Source of the DNA: an uncultured Marinobacter sp.
Lineage (GTDB): Bacteria; Pseudomonadota; Gammaproteobacteria; Pseudomonadales; Oleiphilaceae
NCBI RefSeq assembly: GCF_946886895.1
Contig: NZ_CAMPJO010000002.1
Coordinates: forward strand, 124,001-188,000
Length of the DNA stretch: 64,000 nucleotides
Direction: 5' to 3'
The number at the start of each line of letters is the position of its first letter. Positions within the stretch are counted from its first letter, which is position 1. The notes under the pieces are model-generated. The model saw only the letters and a list, made by a program, of their open reading frames with translations. It was not told the DNA's origin and searched no databases. Positions 17,170 to 28,173 of the stretch are shown one piece after another. Made by a program: the position numbers and the translations under genes.

Positions 17170-19449
17170 TTGTTAAAGGAATATATAGCACACGCCAAAC
17201 AGAACGATGACGGCACTTGGAATGTTCCGCATTCCCTGGAAGATCACCTCAGGGATGTATCCCGGTTGGCGGCAAACAGTGCGAGCCGCTTTGGTTCCGA
17301 AGGATGGGGTTCCCTGGCGGGGCTTTGGCATGACCTTGGAAAGTATCGTGACCCGTTTCAGAAGTATATCCGCGATCAGACCGGATACGACAGAGAAAAC
17401 GCCCACGTTGAACAGGGCTCCGGTCGGGTGACACACTCGACCGCCGGTGCAACTCATGCGGTGGAAAAGTTTGGACCGGTGTTCGGTCACATCCTGGCGT
17501 ACATTATTTCCGGGCATCATGCCGGATTGCCGGATTGGATCGGAGGACGCGGAGCGTTGAGTTTTCGCCTTCAAGAGTCCAAAACCGAATACCTTGAATC
17601 ACTTTTGGAAGATATCCCCACGGATATTCTGGTCGGTGAGATGCCCGCCATCCCAGATGCTGCGAAAGATCCCGATGCTATCAATCTTTGGATAAGGCTA
17701 ATCTTTTCATGCCTGGTGGATGCGGATTTTCTGGATACCGAACAATACATGTCCCCGGGAAAAGCCGAAAAACGATGCACTGATGTGACACTCGGTACTA
17801 TTTCTGACTTGTTCTTCCGGCACATGGATAATTTTCGAAATGCTGCCGAACCGAACCCATTGAATGAGATAAGGGGCTCGATCCTTGATAGCTGTCTTTC
17901 GACAGCAGAGCTTGAGCCGGGTATTTTCAGCCTGACGGTGCCGACCGGCGGTGGAAAAACCCTTTCAAGTCTGGCCTTTGCAATGCGTCATGCCGAAAAA
18001 TTCGGTAAAACCCGGATTGTTTATGCCATTCCTTTCACCAGTATTATCGAGCAGAACGCCAAAGTATTCCGGGACATACTCGGCGAAGATGCCGTTCTCG
18101 AACACCATAGCAACCTTGACGTGGCGCCCTCCGCTGAGACAACTCGTTCCCGGCTGGCAACCGAGAACTGGGATGCTCCGCTGATTGTGACCACCAATGT
18201 CCAGCTTTTTCAGTCTATGTTTGCGTCACGAACCAGCAAGTGTCGGAAACTGCATAATCTGGTCAACTCCGTGATTGTGCTTGACGAAGCACAGCAGTTG
18301 CCGAGAGATTTTCATAAGCCGATTACCCAGGCTATGCGCCAGATGACCGAGTATTTCGGCGTCACCTGGGTTCTGTGTACCGCTACCCAACCGGAACTGG
18401 GCGAACAGAGAGATGCCTTTGATCGTATTGAGCAGCAGGGGCTGGGCAACATCAGAGAAATTGTTCCGGCTCCGTCTGAACTTGCGCAAGCGTTGAAGCG
18501 GGTGTCAATCAATATGCCGTCTCTGGATGCCGGTCCCACAAGCTGGGACGCGCTCAGCGATTTGGTGGGCAATGAGCCTTGCGTACTGGTGATCGTCAAC
18601 ACAAGAAATAATGCGCGAGACCTGTTCGGTCGGCTGGCGGATGATGGCAACAATATTCACCTGTCGGCGAATATGTGTGCCGAACATCGCTCGGCTATTA
18701 TTTCACACATCCGACAGCGACTGGATGCCCGGAGAAACGGGGACGACAGACCTCTGCGTGTAATCAGTACGCAATTGATAGAAGCTGGTGTCGATGTCGA
18801 CTTCCCAGTGGTGTACCGGGCTATGGCAGGGCTTGATTCTATTGCTCAATCAGCAGGACGTTGTAACAGGGAAGATAGGCTGGATGGCTTCGGGAGAGTT
18901 GAAGTCTTTTTGCCAGAGCAGCCAGCACCACCTGGATTTCTCAGGCAGGGCGAACAAACCACACTGACATTGCTCAAAGCCGGTCTGTTGGACGACCCAT
19001 TGAGCCCTGAAAGTATCCGGCGCTACTTTAGCGAGCTTAATCGCAAGGGCAATCGCGACAGATACCAGATATGCGACTTGCTCAAGGCGGAACAGACAAC
19101 CGATCCTGCCCTAGATATTTCCTTCCGCAAGGCTGCGGAACAATTTCGACTCATTGACGATAACGGCATTGGTGTCGTCGTGCCCTACTGCCCGGACGGG
19201 CTCGATGAAAGCCCCATTCATTCATGGTTGGAGGTCTTGGATTCCGACAGTTCCGCCAAATGGATCTATCGAAAATTGCAGCGTTTCAGTGTCACCTTGC
19301 CGGAATCTTTTGCCAAAAAGCTGGAGGCCGCAGGCGCGTTATATCCCAAGGCGGGACAATTTGTGGTTGAGCAGAGTCACTACGACAGACTATGGGGCAT
19401 TCAGCCACCGGACGCGTTGTTCGGTGCAGAAAGAATGATCATCAGTTAA
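17170..19449 (+). CDS. cas3: CRISPR-associated helicase/nuclease Cas3 (type I-C)
   Basis: Cas3 is recruited by the Cascade complex to degrade invading DNA. The 759-residue protein has an N-terminal HD nuclease domain: His21 in VPHSLEDHL, His54-Asp55 in LWHDLGKYRDPF, and SGHHAGL near residue 116. A superfamily 2 helicase follows, with Walker A TGGGKT (259-264), DEAQ (372-375) and motif VI QSAGRCNR near residue 570. All key residues are intact. The start is TTG at 17170, giving LKEYIAHAKQNDDGTWN, typical of Cas3. It is the first gene of the I-C operon. Confidence 0.95.
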   Translation: MLKEYIAHAKQNDDGTWNVPHSLEDHLRDVSRLAANSASRFGSEGWGSLAGLWHDLGKYRDPFQKYIRDQTGYDRENAHVEQGSGRVTHSTAGATHAVEKFGPVFGHILAYIISGHHAGLPDWIGGRGALSFRLQESKTEYLESLLEDIPTDILVGEMPAIPDAAKDPDAINLWIRLIFSCLVDADFLDTEQYMSPGKAEKRCTDVTLGTISDLFFRHMDNFRNAAEPNPLNEIRGSILDSCLSTAELEPGIFSLTVPTGGGKTLSSLAFAMRHAEKFGKTRIVYAIPFTSIIEQNAKVFRDILGEDAVLEHHSNLDVAPSAETTRSRLATENWDAPLIVTTNVQLFQSMFASRTSKCRKLHNLVNSVIVLDEAQQLPRDFHKPITQAMRQMTEYFGVTWVLCTATQPELGEQRDAFDRIEQQGLGNIREIVPAPSELAQALKRVSINMPSLDAGPTSWDALSDLVGNEPCVLVIVNTRNNARDLFGRLADDGNNIHLSANMCAEHRSAIISHIRQRLDARRNGDDRPLRVISTQLIEAGVDVDFPVVYRAMAGLDSIAQSAGRCNREDRLDGFGRVEVFLPEQPAPPGFLRQGEQTTLTLLKAGLLDDPLSPESIRRYFSELNRKGNRDRYQICDLLKAEQTTDPALDISFRKAAEQFRLIDDNGIGVVVPYCPDGLDESPIHSWLEVLDSDSSAKWIYRKLQRFSVTLPESFAKKLEAAGALYPKAGQFVVEQSHYDRLWGIQPPDALFGAERMIIS

Positions 19450-19469
19450 AAGCGATAGAGGGAAAAACC

Positions 19470-20132
19470 GTGGGCTTTTGTATTGAAGTATCAGGCGAAT
19501 TTGCGTGCTTCACGCGACCGGAAATGAAGGTTGAGCGGGTCAGCTACGACGTCATTACACCGTCTGCCGCGAGGGCCATCTTTGAGGCCATTCTATGGAA
19601 GCCTGCTATTGAGTGGCGGATTACCCGAATCGAAGTCCTGAAGCCGATCAAGTGGATTAACTTGCGCCGGAATGAGGTTGGCGCCATCACCTTAGCCCGG
19701 AATGCCCAGACTGCGATGAAAAAAGGTGTCGGGCAGTTGGGCATTTACGTGGAAGAAGAACGGAAACAGCGGGCCGGATTGTTTTTGAAAGATGTGGCTT
19801 ATCGGCTCCATGGTGAATTTCAGATGACAAATCAGGCCGGTCCTGAGGATTCCGCTGCGAAGTTTGCAGATATGTTCCGGCGCAGGGCAGAAAAGGGGCA
19901 ATGCTTCAACCAGCCCTATCTTGGTTGTCGGGAATTTAGCTGTGACTTCACGCTGGTTGACGAATCAACACCATCCGCCGCAGCGATTTCCGAGAGTCGC
20001 AATCTGGGCTGGACGCTTTATGACTTGGATTACAGTGATCCCAAGGCTCCTGCTCCCCTGTTTTTCAACGCGAGTCTGGAAAACGGAGTGGTAGATGTGC
20101 CGGCTAAAACCAGTAGCGAGGTGCGAGGATGA
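19470..20132 (+). CDS. cas5c: Cas5c crRNA-processing nuclease (type I-C)
   Basis: In type I-C, Cas5c (Cas5d) replaces Cas6: it cuts the CRISPR transcript within each repeat and stays on the crRNA 5' handle. The 220-residue product has the typical opening CIEVSGEFACFTRPEMKVERVSYDVITPSAARAIFEAI. It also has the G-rich-loop region with Tyr, His and Lys residues in FLKDVAYRLHGEFQM. I chose the GTG at 19470 because it has GAGGGA upstream and aligns with family N termini; the open frame extends back into cas3. Its stop overlaps the cas8c start by 4 bp. Confidence 0.93.
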   Translation: MGFCIEVSGEFACFTRPEMKVERVSYDVITPSAARAIFEAILWKPAIEWRITRIEVLKPIKWINLRRNEVGAITLARNAQTAMKKGVGQLGIYVEEERKQRAGLFLKDVAYRLHGEFQMTNQAGPEDSAAKFADMFRRRAEKGQCFNQPYLGCREFSCDFTLVDESTPSAAAISESRNLGWTLYDLDYSDPKAPAPLFFNASLENGVVDVPAKTSSEVRG

Positions 20133-21895
20133 TTCTTCAGGCACTGACTGAATACTATCATCGGAAGCAGGATCAACTGGCACCCATCGGATTTGAGGAA
20201 AAGGAAATTCCTTTTCTGATTGTCATTGATCAAGACGGCCGTTTCGTCCAACTCACCGACACACGGGATCGTAGCGAAGGAGACAAACTCCGGGCTCAAA
20301 TGTTCGTCGTTCCTCATGGGAAAGGGCGGAGTGGAGCGAAGTCTTATGAGACGGCATACCCACTGTGGGATCACTTCGGTTATGTATTGGGACAGCCAAA
20401 GGTGGATAAACCTGATGCGGAGCCCAGCGAAAAAGATGCGTTAATGGCTTCGCGTCAACACGAAGCATTTATCCATAAGATAAAGCAAATTCATGATGAG
20501 ATCCCGGACGATGCAAGCGTATCTGCGGTTCGGAAGTTTCTGTCGAATCAGTCCGAAAAGGAAAAGGTTAAATCCTCACCTGAATGGCAGGAGATCTTGA
20601 AAATAAAAGGATGCAATCTAACGTTCAAGCTGGCTGATGAGCCGTTTCTGGTTTGCCAGTCCCCATCTGTCAAGGAGTGGTGTGAACAGAGCATCGCGGC
20701 GGATGAGTCAGATGGTATTTGTTTAGTCTCCGGAGAGCGCGGGCCGATTGCTCGCTTGCACGGAAGGGTTTCGGGAATAAACAAAAAACCTGAACCGTTA
20801 TGTGCGATCAATGATGGCGAAAGCCCGGCATTCTCCTCTCATGGAAAAAGTCAGGGTTTGAATTTTCCGGTGAGTGAAAAGGTCGTTTTTGAATATACGA
20901 CAGCCCTGAACCACTTACTACGATATGGATCACCTAATCGCTTCAAATTTCACGAGACGGTGGCGATTTGCTGGTCTGAGAAAGACTCTTTTCTCGATAC
21001 TGCTCTTCCGATCTTGTTTGGTGGGCCCCCGCCAGACAATCCAGATAAGGGCGTGAAAACGGTCAAAGCGTTGTTTGAGGCTTTGCACAACGGGGCCTAC
21101 ATACAGCCAGACGGGACCCAACGTTTTTATATCCTTGGATTAGCCCCAAACGCATCTCGTATCGCTGTTCGTTTCTGGCATACCGGCACGGTTGAGGAGT
21201 TCTCAGAGCGACTGGCTCAATGGTTCAACGATATTCAGATAGTGAAGTATGGGGAGCTCGAATATCCCTCAGTGAAAGCCCTTCTGCGAAGCACTGCGCT
21301 GCTTGGAGAGGATAAAAATATGCCACCCCACCTCGTCGGGGAGACAGTCAGGGCGATCCTCTCCGGGCTACCGCTTCCTGCGAGCGCCCTGCAAGCAGTC
21401 ATAAAGAGAATTAAAGCGGAAAAAGGCGAAGTCTCTTTCTGTCGAGCCGCACTTATCAAGGCCAGCCTCAACAGGCAGGCGCGATATAACAGAACACCAG
21501 AAAAGGAGTTATCCGTGTCCCACAATCCCTCAGAAAAGCGAATCGGATATCTGTTGGGTAGCCTGTTTGCCGTCCTCGAAAAGCTTCAGCAGGACGCGAA
21601 CCCCAATCTTAATTCTACAATTCGTGATCGTTACTACAGTAGTGCGAGCTGCTCGCCAAAATCGGTTTTCGGAACCTTGATGCGCCTGCACACGCACCAC
21701 CTGAAAAAGCTTGAAAATCCGTCCTGGCGAAATGCGGCCCAGCGCAGAATATCGGACATCATGTCCGATATTGGCGAGTTTCCACCTCACCTCAACCTGG
21801 AAGACCAGGGACTGTTTGCCATCGGCTACTACCACCAGCGCCAGGCGCTTTACACAAAAACTGAAACCACCGCTGCTGAAGGAGAAACAGCATGA
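20129..21895 (+). CDS. cas8c: Cas8c/Csd1 large subunit of type I-C Cascade
   Basis: Cas8c is the large subunit that recognises the PAM and helps load target DNA. The 588-residue protein begins [19 protein letters not shown]. It contains [28 protein letters not shown] and the Csd1-typical [25 protein letters not shown] near residue 335. The C-terminal helical part carries [21 protein letters not shown], the internal region from which a small Cas11c subunit is translated in some I-C systems. It is coupled by 4-bp overlaps to cas5c and cas7c. No frame disruption was seen. Confidence 0.93.
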   Translation: MILQALTEYYHRKQDQLAPIGFEEKEIPFLIVIDQDGRFVQLTDTRDRSEGDKLRAQMFVVPHGKGRSGAKSYETAYPLWDHFGYVLGQPKVDKPDAEPSEKDALMASRQHEAFIHKIKQIHDEIPDDASVSAVRKFLSNQSEKEKVKSSPEWQEILKIKGCNLTFKLADEPFLVCQSPSVKEWCEQSIAADESDGICLVSGERGPIARLHGRVSGINKKPEPLCAINDGESPAFSSHGKSQGLNFPVSEKVVFEYTTALNHLLRYGSPNRFKFHETVAICWSEKDSFLDTALPILFGGPPPDNPDKGVKTVKALFEALHNGAYIQPDGTQRFYILGLAPNASRIAVRFWHTGTVEEFSERLAQWFNDIQIVKYGELEYPSVKALLRSTALLGEDKNMPPHLVGETVRAILSGLPLPASALQAVIKRIKAEKGEVSFCRAALIKASLNRQARYNRTPEKELSVSHNPSEKRIGYLLGSLFAVLEKLQQDANPNLNSTIRDRYYSSASCSPKSVFGTLMRLHTHHLKKLENPSWRNAAQRRISDIMSDIGEFPPHLNLEDQGLFAIGYYHQRQALYTKTETTAAEGETA

Positions 21896-22764
21896 GCCTT
21901 GATAACCGTTATGAGTTTGTTTTCTTGTTTGATGTAAAAGACGGAAATCCCAATGGTGACCCCGACGCTGGTAATCTGCCACGTGTTGATGCGGAAACCG
22001 GGCAGGGGTTGGTTACCGATGTTTGCCTGAAGCGGAAGATTCGTAATTATGTTGGCATGGTCAAATCCGAGGAGCCGCCTTTCGACATCTATGTAAAGGA
22101 AAAAGCGGTCCTGAACCGGAACCATGAAAAAGCTTACAAGGCATATGATCTAAAACCTGAATCCAAGAAGTTGCCGAAGAAAGAGGAAGACGCGAAAAAA
22201 GTCACGGGCTGGATGTGTGGGAACTTTTTTGACATCCGGACTTTTGGTGCGGTTATGTCAACCGAGATTAACGCCGGACAAGTTCGTGGCCCGGTGCAGA
22301 TTAATTTCGCACGCAGTGTCGAGCCGGTCGTGAGCGCAGAGCACAGCATCACCAGAATGGCGGTGGCGACTGAAAAAGAAGCAGAAAAGCAGAGTGGTGA
22401 TAATCGGACCATGGGCAGGAAATTTACCATTCCTTATGGGTTGTACCGATGCCACGGCTATGTATCCGCAAGCCTTGCCAAACAAACGGGTTTTGGCGAA
22501 GAAGATTTGGGTTTGCTGTGGGAGTCCCTAGTAAACATGCTGGATCATGATCGGTCAGCGAGCAGGGGAGAAATGTCGCCGTGTGGATTGTATGTATTCA
22601 AGCATGAAAGCGCGATCGGTAATGCCCCGGCCCGTAAGCTCTTCGACCTCATTGAAATCAACCGCGTAAACGGTGGGCCAGCCCGCAGCTTTAAAGACTA
22701 CAGCGTAGCTATAGATGAGTCTGGGTTGCCGAAAGGGGTAACGCTTCAAAAGATTTTGGAGTAA
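21892..22764 (+). CDS. cas7c: Cas7c/Csd2 backbone subunit of type I-C Cascade
   Basis: Cas7c polymerises along the crRNA to form the backbone of the interference complex. The 290-residue protein has the characteristic N terminus [21 protein letters not shown]. It continues with [37 protein letters not shown] and the [19 protein letters not shown] segment. Length is standard. The start overlaps the cas8c stop by 4 bp. Unusually, the next gene is not cas4 but a small zinc-finger protein starting 8 bp later. Confidence 0.95.
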   Translation: MSLDNRYEFVFLFDVKDGNPNGDPDAGNLPRVDAETGQGLVTDVCLKRKIRNYVGMVKSEEPPFDIYVKEKAVLNRNHEKAYKAYDLKPESKKLPKKEEDAKKVTGWMCGNFFDIRTFGAVMSTEINAGQVRGPVQINFARSVEPVVSAEHSITRMAVATEKEAEKQSGDNRTMGRKFTIPYGLYRCHGYVSASLAKQTGFGEEDLGLLWESLVNMLDHDRSASRGEMSPCGLYVFKHESAIGNAPARKLFDLIEINRVNGGPARSFKDYSVAIDESGLPKGVTLQKILE

Positions 22765-22772
22765 GAGCCCGA

Positions 22773-22997
22773 ATGAAATGCCTGATCTGCAAACAGGGTG
22801 AAACCCACCATGGCAACACAACCGTCACAATGACACCCGGAGAAACGACTATCGTTGTCAAGAAAGTACCCGCCGAGATCTGTGAGAGTTGCGGTGAGTA
22901 TTATCTGGGTGAGGAGAGTTCCGTGCAGATTTTGGCGATGGCAGAGGAAGCGGTAAAACTGAACCACGAGGTAGAGGTGATTCAGTTCGCCGCCTGA
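22773..22997 (+). CDS. Orphan YgiT-type zinc-finger protein inside the cas operon
   Basis: A 74-residue protein with two zinc-knuckle Cys pairs, CLIC (residues 3-6) and CESCGEYYLG (Cys37, Cys40). This is the pattern of the YgiT-type zinc-finger domain at the N terminus of MqsA-family antitoxins. A short helix (SVQILAMAEEAVKLNHEVEVIQFAA) ends it; there is no helix-turn-helix domain. Such proteins normally sit beside a small toxin gene (DUF4258 or MqsR-like), but here neither neighbour is one: cas7c ends 8 bp upstream and cas4 begins 16 bp downstream. GGAG in the cas7c tail serves as ribosome-binding site, so it must be co-expressed with the cas genes. Function unknown. Confidence 0.85.
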   Translation: MKCLICKQGETHHGNTTVTMTPGETTIVVKKVPAEICESCGEYYLGEESSVQILAMAEEAVKLNHEVEVIQFAA

Positions 22998-23013
22998 TGG
23001 AGACCCAGCGCGC

Positions 23014-23640
23014 ATGCAGGACGAAAAGCTGATTCCACTTTCTGCATTGCAGCACTATGCCTTCTGCCCGAGGCAATGTGCCCTTATTCACAATGAACAG
23101 GTGTGGGCAGAGAACTGGCTGACGGCGCAGGGGCAGGTGTTGCATCAGAGGGTGGACAGGGGAGACCCGGAAACCCGTAAAGGGATTCGGTATGAGCGTG
23201 GCGTTCTCGTCAGTGCGGAGTCGCTTGGGATAACCGGTAAGTTAGACCTCGTCGAAATCGACTTGGCCACCATGGCTATGAAGCCCGTGGAATACAAAAG
23301 AGGTAAGCCGAAGAAAGACAATTGGGACCGGATTCAGCTTTGCGCCCAGGGACTATGCCTGGAAGAAATGAGTGGTCGGCACGTGGAATCGGGGGCGCTG
23401 TGGTATTGGCAAACCCGCCACCGGGATGATGTTCCTTTCACTGGCCAATTGCGAGACGAGACCCGGCAGGTGATTGCGGATGTTCGCCAGCTTCTTACCA
23501 GTGGCAAGACTCCCAAGGCGGTATATGAGAAAAAGTGTGACGCATGTTCCCTGTTCGATCTATGTAATCCAAAACTGTTGGGCAGAGACCGAAGCGCCCA
23601 TTATGTCGATGGCCTGTTCGACGACGGGGAAACACAGTGA
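23014..23640 (+). CDS. cas4: Cas4 exonuclease for spacer acquisition
   Basis: Cas4 is a RecB-like iron-sulfur nuclease that trims prespacers and selects those next to a correct PAM. The 208-residue protein has the cluster Cys residues in HYAFCPRQCALIH (Cys18, Cys22) and in KKCDACSLFDLCNP. The nuclease residues are in GKLDLVEID and KPVEYKRGKPKK (the QhxxY-like and Lys motifs). It lies directly upstream of cas1; the last bases GTGA contain both the cas1 GTG start and the cas4 TGA stop. Confidence 0.93.
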   Translation: MQDEKLIPLSALQHYAFCPRQCALIHNEQVWAENWLTAQGQVLHQRVDRGDPETRKGIRYERGVLVSAESLGITGKLDLVEIDLATMAMKPVEYKRGKPKKDNWDRIQLCAQGLCLEEMSGRHVESGALWYWQTRHRDDVPFTGQLRDETRQVIADVRQLLTSGKTPKAVYEKKCDACSLFDLCNPKLLGRDRSAHYVDGLFDDGETQ

Positions 23641-24656
23641 AAAAACTTCAGAACAGTCTGTATGTCACCCGTCAGGGCGCTTATGTTCACAAGGAGCGGG
23701 AAACCATTGTCATTGAGCATGAGCGCCAGAAACTGATGCAGGTTCCGATTCACTCGGTATCCGGTCTGTTCTGCTTTGGTAATGTTTTGGTCTCGCCGGC
23801 GTTAATGGGGTTTTGTGGTGAGAAGGGTGTAAATCTGGCCTTCTTCACGGAGTACGGCCGTTTCTACGGGCGGTTGCAGGGCAAAAAAGCCGGGAACGTA
23901 TTGCTCCGGAGAGCGCAATATCATGCCGATAGTAATACAGCACTGGAAATTGCACGTTCACTGGTGGCAGCGAAGCTGGTCGGCGCGAGAAATGTCCTGT
24001 TACGCCACCAGCGCAATCATGGAGTGTTGGATTCGGTGGAACGTGCTGTAAAACATTTGGCGGCATCCATCCGGTTGGCGCGATACGTGGATAATCTGGA
24101 TTCGCTTCGGGGTATTGAGGGAGACGCGGCAGCCACTTATTTTTCGGTTTTCGAAGAACTTATTAATGAGAATCTGAGAAATGATTTTCCGTTTTCTGGT
24201 CGCAATCGTCGTCCACCCCGTGATCCGGTCAATGCGCTTTTGTCGTTCGTTTATGCCATTCTCGGACAGGATATCAGTGCGGCCTTGAACGGCGTGGGCC
24301 TTGATCCCCAAGTCGGTTTTTTGCACGCGGATCGGCCAGGTAGGGACAGCCTTTCTCAGGATCTGCTGGAGGAATTTCGGCCCTGGTTAGCGGACAGACT
24401 TGTATTGAGCCTGATCAACCGGAGACAACTGAAAGCCTCTGACTTTATTACGGAGTCTTCGGGTGCTGTCAGAATGTCTGACGATGCGCGTAAACAGTTG
24501 TTGGTGGCCTATCAGGAACGAAAACAGCAGGAAGTGATGCATCCGTTTCTCAAGGAGAAAGTGCCGATAGGAATCATTCCGCACTTGCAAGCAATGTTGC
24601 TTGCCCGGCATTTGAGAAACGATCTGGAACGTTACCCACCGTGTGTGCTCCGATAG
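23637..24656 (+). CDS. cas1: CRISPR integrase Cas1 (type I-C)
   Basis: Cas1 with Cas2 inserts new spacers at the leader end of the array. The 339-residue product begins [22 protein letters not shown] and has metal-ligand regions including the Glu in [17 protein letters not shown] sequence (residues ~165-175). His is in [25 protein letters not shown], followed by the acidic segment [15 protein letters not shown] near residue 245. Length and motifs are those of the I-C subtype, and no catalytic loss is apparent. The GTG start overlaps the cas4 stop. Confidence 0.95.
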   Translation: MKKLQNSLYVTRQGAYVHKERETIVIEHERQKLMQVPIHSVSGLFCFGNVLVSPALMGFCGEKGVNLAFFTEYGRFYGRLQGKKAGNVLLRRAQYHADSNTALEIARSLVAAKLVGARNVLLRHQRNHGVLDSVERAVKHLAASIRLARYVDNLDSLRGIEGDAAATYFSVFEELINENLRNDFPFSGRNRRPPRDPVNALLSFVYAILGQDISAALNGVGLDPQVGFLHADRPGRDSLSQDLLEEFRPWLADRLVLSLINRRQLKASDFITESSGAVRMSDDARKQLLVAYQERKQQEVMHPFLKEKVPIGIIPHLQAMLLARHLRNDLERYPPCVLR

Positions 24657-24666
24657 GAATCCCGCC

Positions 24667-24960
24667 ATGATGGTTTTGGTTACATACGATATTTCTCTCG
24701 AAGACGCTGGCGGGCCAGCCCGTTTGAGGCGAGTGGCCAAAGCTTGTCTGGATTATGGAGTGAGAGTTCAATATTCGGTTTTCGAGTGTGAGGTAGACCC
24801 GGCCCAATGGACTTTTTTCAAGGACCGGTTGCTAAGCCTTTACGATGAGAAAAAGGACAGCTTGAGATTCTATAAGCTGGGTAAAAACTGGAAAAACCGA
24901 ATTGAACATCATGGCGCCAAACCAGCGCCAGATATATTCCGGGATGCGATGATTCTTTGA
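24667..24960 (+). CDS. cas2: CRISPR adaptation protein Cas2
   Basis: Cas2 is the dimeric scaffold of the Cas1-Cas2 integrase. The 97-residue protein shows the ferredoxin-like fold signature [12 protein letters not shown], then [25 protein letters not shown]. The conserved Asp is in TYDIS (residue 8). Two adjacent ATGs (24667 and 24670) are possible; AGGA lies 8-10 bases upstream. It follows cas1 by 10 bp and is the last protein gene before the array. Confidence 0.95.
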   Translation: MMVLVTYDISLEDAGGPARLRRVAKACLDYGVRVQYSVFECEVDPAQWTFFKDRLLSLYDEKKDSLRFYKLGKNWKNRIEHHGAKPAPDIFRDAMIL

Positions 24961-25139
24961 ACGTGCTAACCGGTAGTGCTCATTAAAAACACGGGATGTT
25001 AGCGAAAGGCCGGGGCCATTGTGGTGCCTGGCTTTTTTGTTTGGCAGGCATAATGTGAGGGTATGCAGGACTCAACGTTATTGTGGGTAGCGGAAATAGT
25101 CGTTTTGGCGCCTGTGGGTCAATGAGTTAGGATAAAGCG
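24961..25139 (+). promoter_or_regulatory. CRISPR leader, with a likely terminator of the cas operon
   Basis: This 179-bp stretch between cas2 and the first repeat is the leader, where new spacers should be inserted and the array promoter should lie. Near 25009-25038 an imperfect GCC-rich stem (GCCGGGGCCA with TGGTGCCTGGC) is followed by six T residues, consistent with a terminator that ends the cas mRNA. The following 100 bp are comparatively AT-rich. I could not identify a clear promoter by eye. Confidence 0.65.
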
Positions 25140-28100
25140 GTCGCGCCCCTCGCGGGCGCGTGGATTGAAACATGTCGTCCGGAACAGCGCTCATAACCTC
25201 GTCAAAGTCGCGCCCCTCGCGGGCGCGTGGATTGAAACTGACCAGGAATATGAGGCGATGTTTGGCGGTCAGGTCGCGCCCCTCGCGGGCGCGTGGATTG
25301 AAACCTGACGGTAGCTGCGCACCCAGAATTGAGATTTGGTCGCGCCCCTCGCGGGCGCGTGGATTGAAACTGGTGTTTCTCAAAGTTCTGGACTTGGACC
25401 AGAGGTCGCGCCCCTCGCGGGCGCGTGGATTGAAACTGCCCCGCCTGAGTCCCTTAATGTTACCGTCTTGGGTCGCGCCCCTCGCGGGCGCGTGGATTGA
25501 AACCCTGAAGACGGTCGTCGCGTTTTTCGATGACGTCGTCGCGCCCCTCGCGGGCGCGTGGATTGAAACACGGAAATCACAACCAACCAGGCGCATCCAA
25601 GACGTCGCGCCCCTCGCGGGCGCGTGGATTGAAACAATGCCAAGTGCAATGCGATTGCCGGGGTCTGTCGTCGCGCCCCTCGCGGGCGCGTGGATTGAAA
25701 CTCAGCCATGCGCGTCATGTGTGAGATCGCCTTAAGTCGCGCCCCTCGCGGGCGCGTGGATTGAAACTCGCTCGAGATGAGCCTTGATGAAGGGTTCAAG
25801 AGGTCGCGCCCCTCGCGGGCGCGTGGATTGAAACCTCTACCCACAGACCATCAACGCCGGACAATATGTCGCGCCCCTCGCGGGCGCGTGGATTGAAACA
25901 AATAGCATCAGGGATCTCCCAGTTAACGTCCCGTCGCGCCCCTCGCGGGCGCGTGGATTGAAACTGGAAGCGCGTAACGGTCGTGGCCAAGGGTACGGTC
26001 GCGCCCCTCGCGGGCGCGTGGATTGAAACTTGCAGTACTGGTCGCAGTATTTGGATCAGCGAAGTCGCGCCCCTCGCGGGCGCGTGGATTGAAACCTGGT
26101 GGTGTGGCCGAGGGGCACATTGAGCACCGTCGCGCCCCTCGCGGGCGCGTGGATTGAAACTTTCTGGATAGGGGTGGCTGGTCTGTTGATCCACGTCGCG
26201 CCCCTCGCGGGCGCGTGGATTGAAACATCACCGGTTGCCTCCTTCTGTGCTGGTGGCTGCGTCGCGCCCCTCGCGGGCGCGTGGATTGAAACTCCTATCC
26301 TTGGGATAGCAACCTGAAGAATACAGTCGCGCCCCTCGCGGGCGCGTGGATTGAAACGCCGAGCTGAATGTGATGTTCGTAGTCGTAGATGGTCGCGCCC
26401 CTCGCGGGCGCGTGGATTGAAACGAATTCCTGGGCCAGCCATTCCAGCCCCTTGTCGTCGCGCCCCTCGCGGGCGCGTGGATTGAAACTGAATCTGTTGA
26501 CCTGGTGGTTACCTCAATCCCGTCGCGCCCCTCGCGGGCGCGTGGATTGAAACAAGGTCAACCCCGTGACCGTCACCGGCAACCAGGTCGCGCCCCTCGC
26601 GGGCGCGTGGATTGAAACACCAACACCACGCAGACCGTCACCGGGGAAGCCAGTCGCGCCCCTCGCGGGCGCGTGGATTGAAACCGATTCATTGGGGCCC
26701 GGCCTGAATGCTTGCCCTGTCGCGCCCCTCGCGGGCGCGTGGATTGAAACCTTGTAGGGCGAGTACTGCAGGCCTCTCCGTGCTGTCGCGCCCCTCGCGG
26801 GCGCGTGGATTGAAACACTTATGGAACCGTGAACGTCATTGCCGACCCGTGTCGCGCCCCTCGCGGGCGCGTGGATTGAAACTCTCCAACCTACAGGCCC
26901 GGGGTCGCGTACTTCCGTCGCGCCCCTCGCGGGCGCGTGGATTGAAACAGCTATGCGGACATGGTCCGGGAGGAGCATAACCTGTCGCGCCCCTCGCGGG
27001 CGCGTGGATTGAAACATGCCACCGAATGGGTATAACTGCCGGTGCGGCGTCGCGCCCCTCGCGGGCGCGTGGATTGAAACTTAGTGAATTCCTGGATCCA
27101 CTGGAACGCCTCCTGTCGCGCCCCTCGCGGGCGCGTGGATTGAAACACGCGGGACTTACGACCGACCAGGGTATCCGGTAGTCGCGCCCCTCGCGGGCGC
27201 GTGGATTGAAACGATAATCCTCTGTCGCTGCTCTTGCGTGATCTGAGTCGCGCCCCTCGCGGGCGCGTGGATTGAAACAGCGAGGGCAACGACAAACCAA
27301 CGGGAGATGAACGTCGCGCCCCTCGCGGGCGCGTGGATTGAAACCAGTGACAAGACAGCGGTTCAGGCAGCAGCCGCGTCGCGCCCCTCGCGGGCGCGTG
27401 GATTGAAACAGCGATGACGAGCTGGCTAAGCGAAGGCCGTACATGTCGCGCCCCTCGCGGGCGCGTGGATTGAAACCAGCACCGCAGCATTCTGCAAGAA
27501 GATCGGCTTCGTCGCGCCCCTCGCGGGCGCGTGGATTGAAACCTCGCCAAGCGTGGATATGTGCCGCTCGAAACAGGTCGCGCCCCTCGCGGGCGCGTGG
27601 ATTGAAACGAGTGCTCCTGGCCCTTCAAGGAGATTGAGGGCAGTCGCGCCCCTCGCGGGCGCGTGGATTGAAACTCTCGTCATCGAAAACGGCAGCAGCT
27701 GGGCAGTGGTCGCGCCCCTCGCGGGCGCGTGGATTGAAACCAGTCTCGGGCGTTAAACCATGTTCCGCACTCATGTCGCGCCCCTCGCGGGCGCGTGGAT
27801 TGAAACTTAACCATGCTGATAACAACGCCCACAACGATCGTCGCGCCCCTCGCGGGCGCGTGGATTGAAACCATTTCCACAGCGGGAGTGTCACCAGTTT
27901 TGTAACGTCGCGCCCCTCGCGGGCGCGTGGATTGAAACGCCGGAATCGCCGCGAACGGAAGAAGACGCCAGAGTCGCGCCCCTCGCGGGCGCGTGGATTG
28001 AAACAGGGCGAGCGGGACTGAAAGCCGGGGTTTCAAAAGGTCGCGCCCCTCGCGGGCGCGTGGATTGAAACCAGGCCAGCCGGTAGCGCACTTGGTGGAT

Positions 28101-28173
28101 CTCTGCGTCGCGCCCCTCGCGGGCGCGTGGATTGAAACAAGTCTGGCCGTGATGGGCTGGCGGACGCACTGGG

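Noticed and set aside
22700..23100. Toxin partner for the YgiT-type protein
   Set aside because: Both strands around the gene were read for a small DUF4258 or MqsR-like frame; only cas7c and cas4 are present.
24961..25139. Anti-CRISPR or small ORF in the leader
   Set aside because: No frame with a plausible start and ribosome-binding site was found in the leader.
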